DNA of 64,000 nucleotides, taken from the NCBI RefSeq assembly GCF_018599195.1, contig NZ_JAHFVK010000002.1:558001-622000 (forward strand), read 5' to 3'. Position numbers and translations under genes: made by a program. Positions within the stretch are counted from its first letter, which is position 1. Each line of letters begins with the position of its first letter. The notes under the pieces were generated by a model. It ran no database searches and was not told where the DNA came from. It was given only the letters and a program-made list of their open reading frames with translations. The DNA comes from Croceibacterium selenioxidans (GTDB lineage: Bacteria > Pseudomonadota > Alphaproteobacteria > Sphingomonadales > Sphingomonadaceae). Positions 61,079 to 64,000 of the stretch are shown here, in pieces.

Positions 61079-64000
61079 ATGCTGCCGTTTTTCTCCCGTG
61101 TATCGTTTGCCGCGTTCTGCAGCGCGGCCACGCTCGCCTTGCCTGCGCCCGCGCTCGCAGCGACGCCGCTTGAGAGTGAAAGCTTTCCGGTGGGGACCGA
61201 GGGCGCCTTGTGCGAAGCCCAGGGCGTGATGCTCGGGTCGGCCCGAACCTCCGTGTTCGACCGTAAGTGGGCGCTGATCTGCAGCGATGTGGACCGCCCG
61301 GTCGGCGCCGCCTTCAGCTGGCGGGCCGGAGGCGACGCGTCCGCCTGGGTTGGGCGCGGGCGAGATGCCCTGATCGAGTGTGGCGAGGCGACCTCGGCCT
61401 CCGACATCGCTGCCGGCGCGGTCGTCCGCCGGTGCCGCGAACAGGGCAGCAACCTCGAATGGAACAGCTATGCCGTAAAGTCCGGAGATCGGGTTCTCGT
61501 GGTCGAGGGCGTGGCCGCGTTCGACAGCGCGTTGCGGCTGGCGATGGCCAACCTTGTCAAGAACCGTATCGTACCCGGCACGCTAGATATCGTGACCACC
61601 GGCGGCTCCGGCTCGCTGGCGCAGGCACGCGCGGGACTGGGCGGACAGGACTTGCTGATCGGCCAGGGCTACCGTCGCAACAACGCCGGCGAATATACCG
61701 AGGCCGAGGAATTCTTCCGGCCGGGGCGGATCGATGACACGAGCCAGGAAGGCGCAGCCACCATCGCCGCGCAGCGCCATGAAACCATGGTCAACCGCGC
61801 GCTCCAGCTGTCCAACCTCGGCCGCTTCGACGAGGCGACGCGCTTGTTCGGAGAAGCCCGCGCCATGGGGTTGCGCGATCCGATCCAGCCACGTTTGTTG
61901 CGCAATTTCGAAGCGATCGACGCGCTCAATCGTGGCGATCTCGCCGCTGTTGCGCCGATCCTCGCCCGTCCGGTGCCGGACGTGGCGCAGCCGGCTACGG
62001 CGAATGACGGGGCGGTCCTGATCGATACGCCGCTGTCCGCCGGGCTGAATTCGGGACTTGCCGCCAGTCTGACGGATTCCGTGCAGCAGGAAACCCGCCT
62101 GACCCTGGCCGAACGCGCCGCAATCATCGACGCGCAGGCCCGGCAAATCGGTGGCACGGCGCTACGCTTGAGGGGCGAGAATGACGCGGCGCTGGCCGAA
62201 CTGACGGCTGCGAGAGACGACATCATGCGGATCAAGGGGGGGCGCGTTCTGAGCGCGGCGCGGCTGCAGGCCCAGATTCTGGCCGAGATGTCCCAAGTCC
62301 ACGAGGCCGCCGGCCGCTACGGCCAAGCCGAGGGGCTGCTTCGCGACGCCGTGGCGCTAACCGAGCGGCGCTATCCGGAATCCGCCTCGGTGAACGCGAC
62401 CAAGGCTCGTCTCGCGGCCTTCCTCTCGCGGCGTGGTGAACGCGCGCAGTCGCTGGCTCTCTATCGCGAACTCGTCAGCGACGTGACGGGCAAGCGCTCC
62501 GCACTGGTCGGGCTTGAGAACCAGGTCCGGCCCTTCATGCGCATGCTGGTGGAGGATGTGCAAACGCAGCCGGCGCTGGTGTCCGAGTTGTTCCTCGCCT
62601 CCCAGCTCGTCGAACGGCCCGGAGCGGCCCAGACGCTCGCGCAGCTCTCGCGGCAGTTATCGGCCGGGACTGACGAGGCGTCGGACCTGTTCCGCCGAGC
62701 CAATACGGTGGACCGCGAACTGACCCGGGTAAACCTGTCGATTGCCCAGGCCCGCGCGCCAGACGATATGGGACAGGGCGAGGCCGCCGCCTTGCTGCCC
62801 GAACTCGAAGATCGTCGCGCCCGCCTCGAACAGGCGCAGATCGAGTTGATCGAGGCGCTGGGGGCCTATCCGGAATACCGCTCGATCTCTCACATTTACG
62901 TCGCGGCCGACGACCTCGTGGCCCTGCTCAAGCCGGACGAGGCCTATCTCAAGCTCGTGCGCCTGGGTGACGAGATGTTCGCGGTCTATCTCTCGCCTAC
63001 CCGCTCGACGGGATGGCGCGTCGATGCGAGCGCGGGCCAGGTCGCTGGGTTGGTCCAGAAGCTGCGCGATTCGATTGCGCTCAGCATCAACGGCGTGACC
63101 GCAACCTACCCGTTCGATGTCGACAGCTCGCGCCAGCTCTATCGGGCTCTGTTCGGGCCGGTCGCCGCCGATCTTGGCCGCGTCGAGCACCTGATCTTCG
63201 AGCCCGACGGCGCCTTGCTGCAGTTGCCCATCAATCTGCTGGTGGCCGACCAGGCCGGCGTCGACGCCTACCACGCGCGAGTGGCCGCCGGGGGCGACGA
63301 GTTCGATTTTCGCGGCGTGAACTGGCTCGGCCGCGACAAGGCCATCAGCACCGCCCTGTCCCCAGCGGGCTTCCGCGACGCACGACGGGCCCCCTCGTCG
63401 CGAGCGGCGAAGGCTTATCTCGGGCTCGGCCAGAACGAGCCGATCGGGCCGGTGACGCAAGCCGCGCTGACGCGCGGTCTCCCCCAGTTCACGGACCCAG
63501 GCTGTGCCTTGCCGGTAGCCTCCTGGAATCGCCCAATCCCCTCGGACGAGCTTGTCGCGGCGAGCGAGGTGTTCGGCGCCGGCCAATCGACCCTCCTCAC
63601 CCGAGCCGCGTTCAACGACACCGCCATCGAGCGGCGCGGTGACCTCAATTCCTTCCGTATCCTCCACTTCGCGACCCACGCCGTGGTGACACCGCCCCGC
63701 GAAGGGTGCCCGGCACAACCGGCGCTGGTCACTTCGTTCGGCGACCAGGGCTCGGACGGGCTGCTGCAATTCGGCGAGGTGTTCGACCTCAACCTCGACG
63801 CCGACCTAGTCATCCTCTCGGCCTGCGACACCGCGAGCACGGCAGGACTCGAAGCCACGCGCGAAGCCGGGCTCGAAAACGGCGGGGGACAGGCGCTCGA
63901 CGGACTGGTCCGCGCCTTCATCGGCGCTGGCGGCAGGCAGGTCGTCGCCAGCCACTGGCCCGCACCCGAGCAATACGAGGCGACCGGGCGGCTGTTCGCC
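61079..64000 (+). CDS. CHAT-domain protease-like protein, 3' truncated
   Basis: 974 codons are present and the frame is open at the window edge. A signal peptide (VSFAAFCSAATLALPAPALA) is followed by a domain of unknown type. TPR-like helices follow (RALQLSNLGRFDEATRLFGE near residue 240; QVHEAAGRYGQAEGLLRDA near 410). The C-terminal CHAT caspase-like domain starts near residue 620. The catalytic His is in ILHFATHAVV (about 867) and Cys in ILSACDTAS (about 915). An exported CHAT protein is a candidate periplasmic protease. Its substrate may be in the next genes, outside the window. Confidence 0.85.
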   Translation, partial: MLPFFSRVSFAAFCSAATLALPAPALAATPLESESFPVGTEGALCEAQGVMLGSARTSVFDRKWALICSDVDRPVGAAFSWRAGGDASAWVGRGRDALIECGEATSASDIAAGAVVRRCREQGSNLEWNSYAVKSGDRVLVVEGVAAFDSALRLAMANLVKNRIVPGTLDIVTTGGSGSLAQARAGLGGQDLLIGQGYRRNNAGEYTEAEEFFRPGRIDDTSQEGAATIAAQRHETMVNRALQLSNLGRFDEATRLFGEARAMGLRDPIQPRLLRNFEAIDALNRGDLAAVAPILARPVPDVAQPATANDGAVLIDTPLSAGLNSGLAASLTDSVQQETRLTLAERAAIIDAQARQIGGTALRLRGENDAALAELTAARDDIMRIKGGRVLSAARLQAQILAEMSQVHEAAGRYGQAEGLLRDAVALTERRYPESASVNATKARLAAFLSRRGERAQSLALYRELVSDVTGKRSALVGLENQVRPFMRMLVEDVQTQPALVSELFLASQLVERPGAAQTLAQLSRQLSAGTDEASDLFRRANTVDRELTRVNLSIAQARAPDDMGQGEAAALLPELEDRRARLEQAQIELIEALGAYPEYRSISHIYVAADDLVALLKPDEAYLKLVRLGDEMFAVYLSPTRSTGWRVDASAGQVAGLVQKLRDSIALSINGVTATYPFDVDSSRQLYRALFGPVAADLGRVEHLIFEPDGALLQLPINLLVADQAGVDAYHARVAAGGDEFDFRGVNWLGRDKAISTALSPAGFRDARRAPSSRAAKAYLGLGQNEPIGPVTQAALTRGLPQFTDPGCALPVASWNRPIPSDELVAASEVFGAGQSTLLTRAAFNDTAIERRGDLNSFRILHFATHAVVTPPREGCPAQPALVTSFGDQGSDGLLQFGEVFDLNLDADLVILSACDTASTAGLEATREAGLENGGGQALDGLVRAFIGAGGRQVVASHWPAPEQYEATGRLFA

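Overview
This window looks like chromosome from a high-GC alphaproteobacterium, most likely Sphingomonadales (Novosphingobium or Erythrobacteraceae-like). The clues are the tryptophan-halogenase/cupin genes common in that order, a mannonate dehydratase of the Novosphingobium ManD type, a UPF0262 protein, an extended RpoZ, DUF6152 proteins and G/C-rich dispersed palindromes. This is an inference from gene content; no search was run. There is no sign of a prophage, an insertion sequence, a CRISPR array, or tRNA or rRNA genes. Both ends cut genes: a flavin-dependent halogenase at the left and a CHAT-domain protein at the right.

Region 1 (1-15.5 kb) is a plant-glycan locus: a halogenase and cupin pair, a secreted GH31 glycosidase with a PA14 insert, a GH5 endoglucanase, a sugar-porter MFS protein, an intact halogenase coupled to a catalytically degenerate one, and the uronate pathway UxaC -> UxuB -> ManD -> KdgK. 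Three copies of a TAGCGCTA-centred palindrome (4849, 5934, 12658) suggest one LacI-type regulator controls most of it.

Region 2 (15.4-28.4 kb) is assimilatory nitrate and nitrite reduction: cobA, nasA, nirD and nirB in one operon, a NarK-type transporter, a PP2C-kinase fusion, an outer-membrane porin and the NasS/NasT sensor pair. Two leaders, before nirB and before the porin, have the form of NasT (ANTAR) antitermination sites: a hexaloop hairpin whose 3' strand is also the 5' arm of an intrinsic terminator. nasA carries a palindromic repeat inside its coding sequence.

Region 3 (28.5-32.3 kb) is a tight five-gene operon with two related secreted proteins, two DUF6152 proteins whose predicted mature N-termini begin His-His, and a cytochrome b561-YceI fusion. 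I read it as a possible uncharacterised periplasmic copper/redox system, and it is the best candidate here for something new.

Region 4 (32.3-55.3 kb) is mixed: thioesterase, two tandem secreted paralogues, class V aminotransferase, Amj flippase, Rieske oxygenase, GH25 protein, UPF0262, GT2 and C-methyltransferase, MarR regulator, DnaB, cardiolipin-synthase-like protein, RpoZ, ParA-like ATPase, DUF3667 protein, FtsH, a ToxR-like regulator divergent from a TonB receptor, and a small three-gene XRE operon. Region 5 (55.6-64 kb) has a GT4-GH130-ManA operon, likely for a mannose-containing glycan, then an enoyl-CoA hydratase and the partial CHAT protein.
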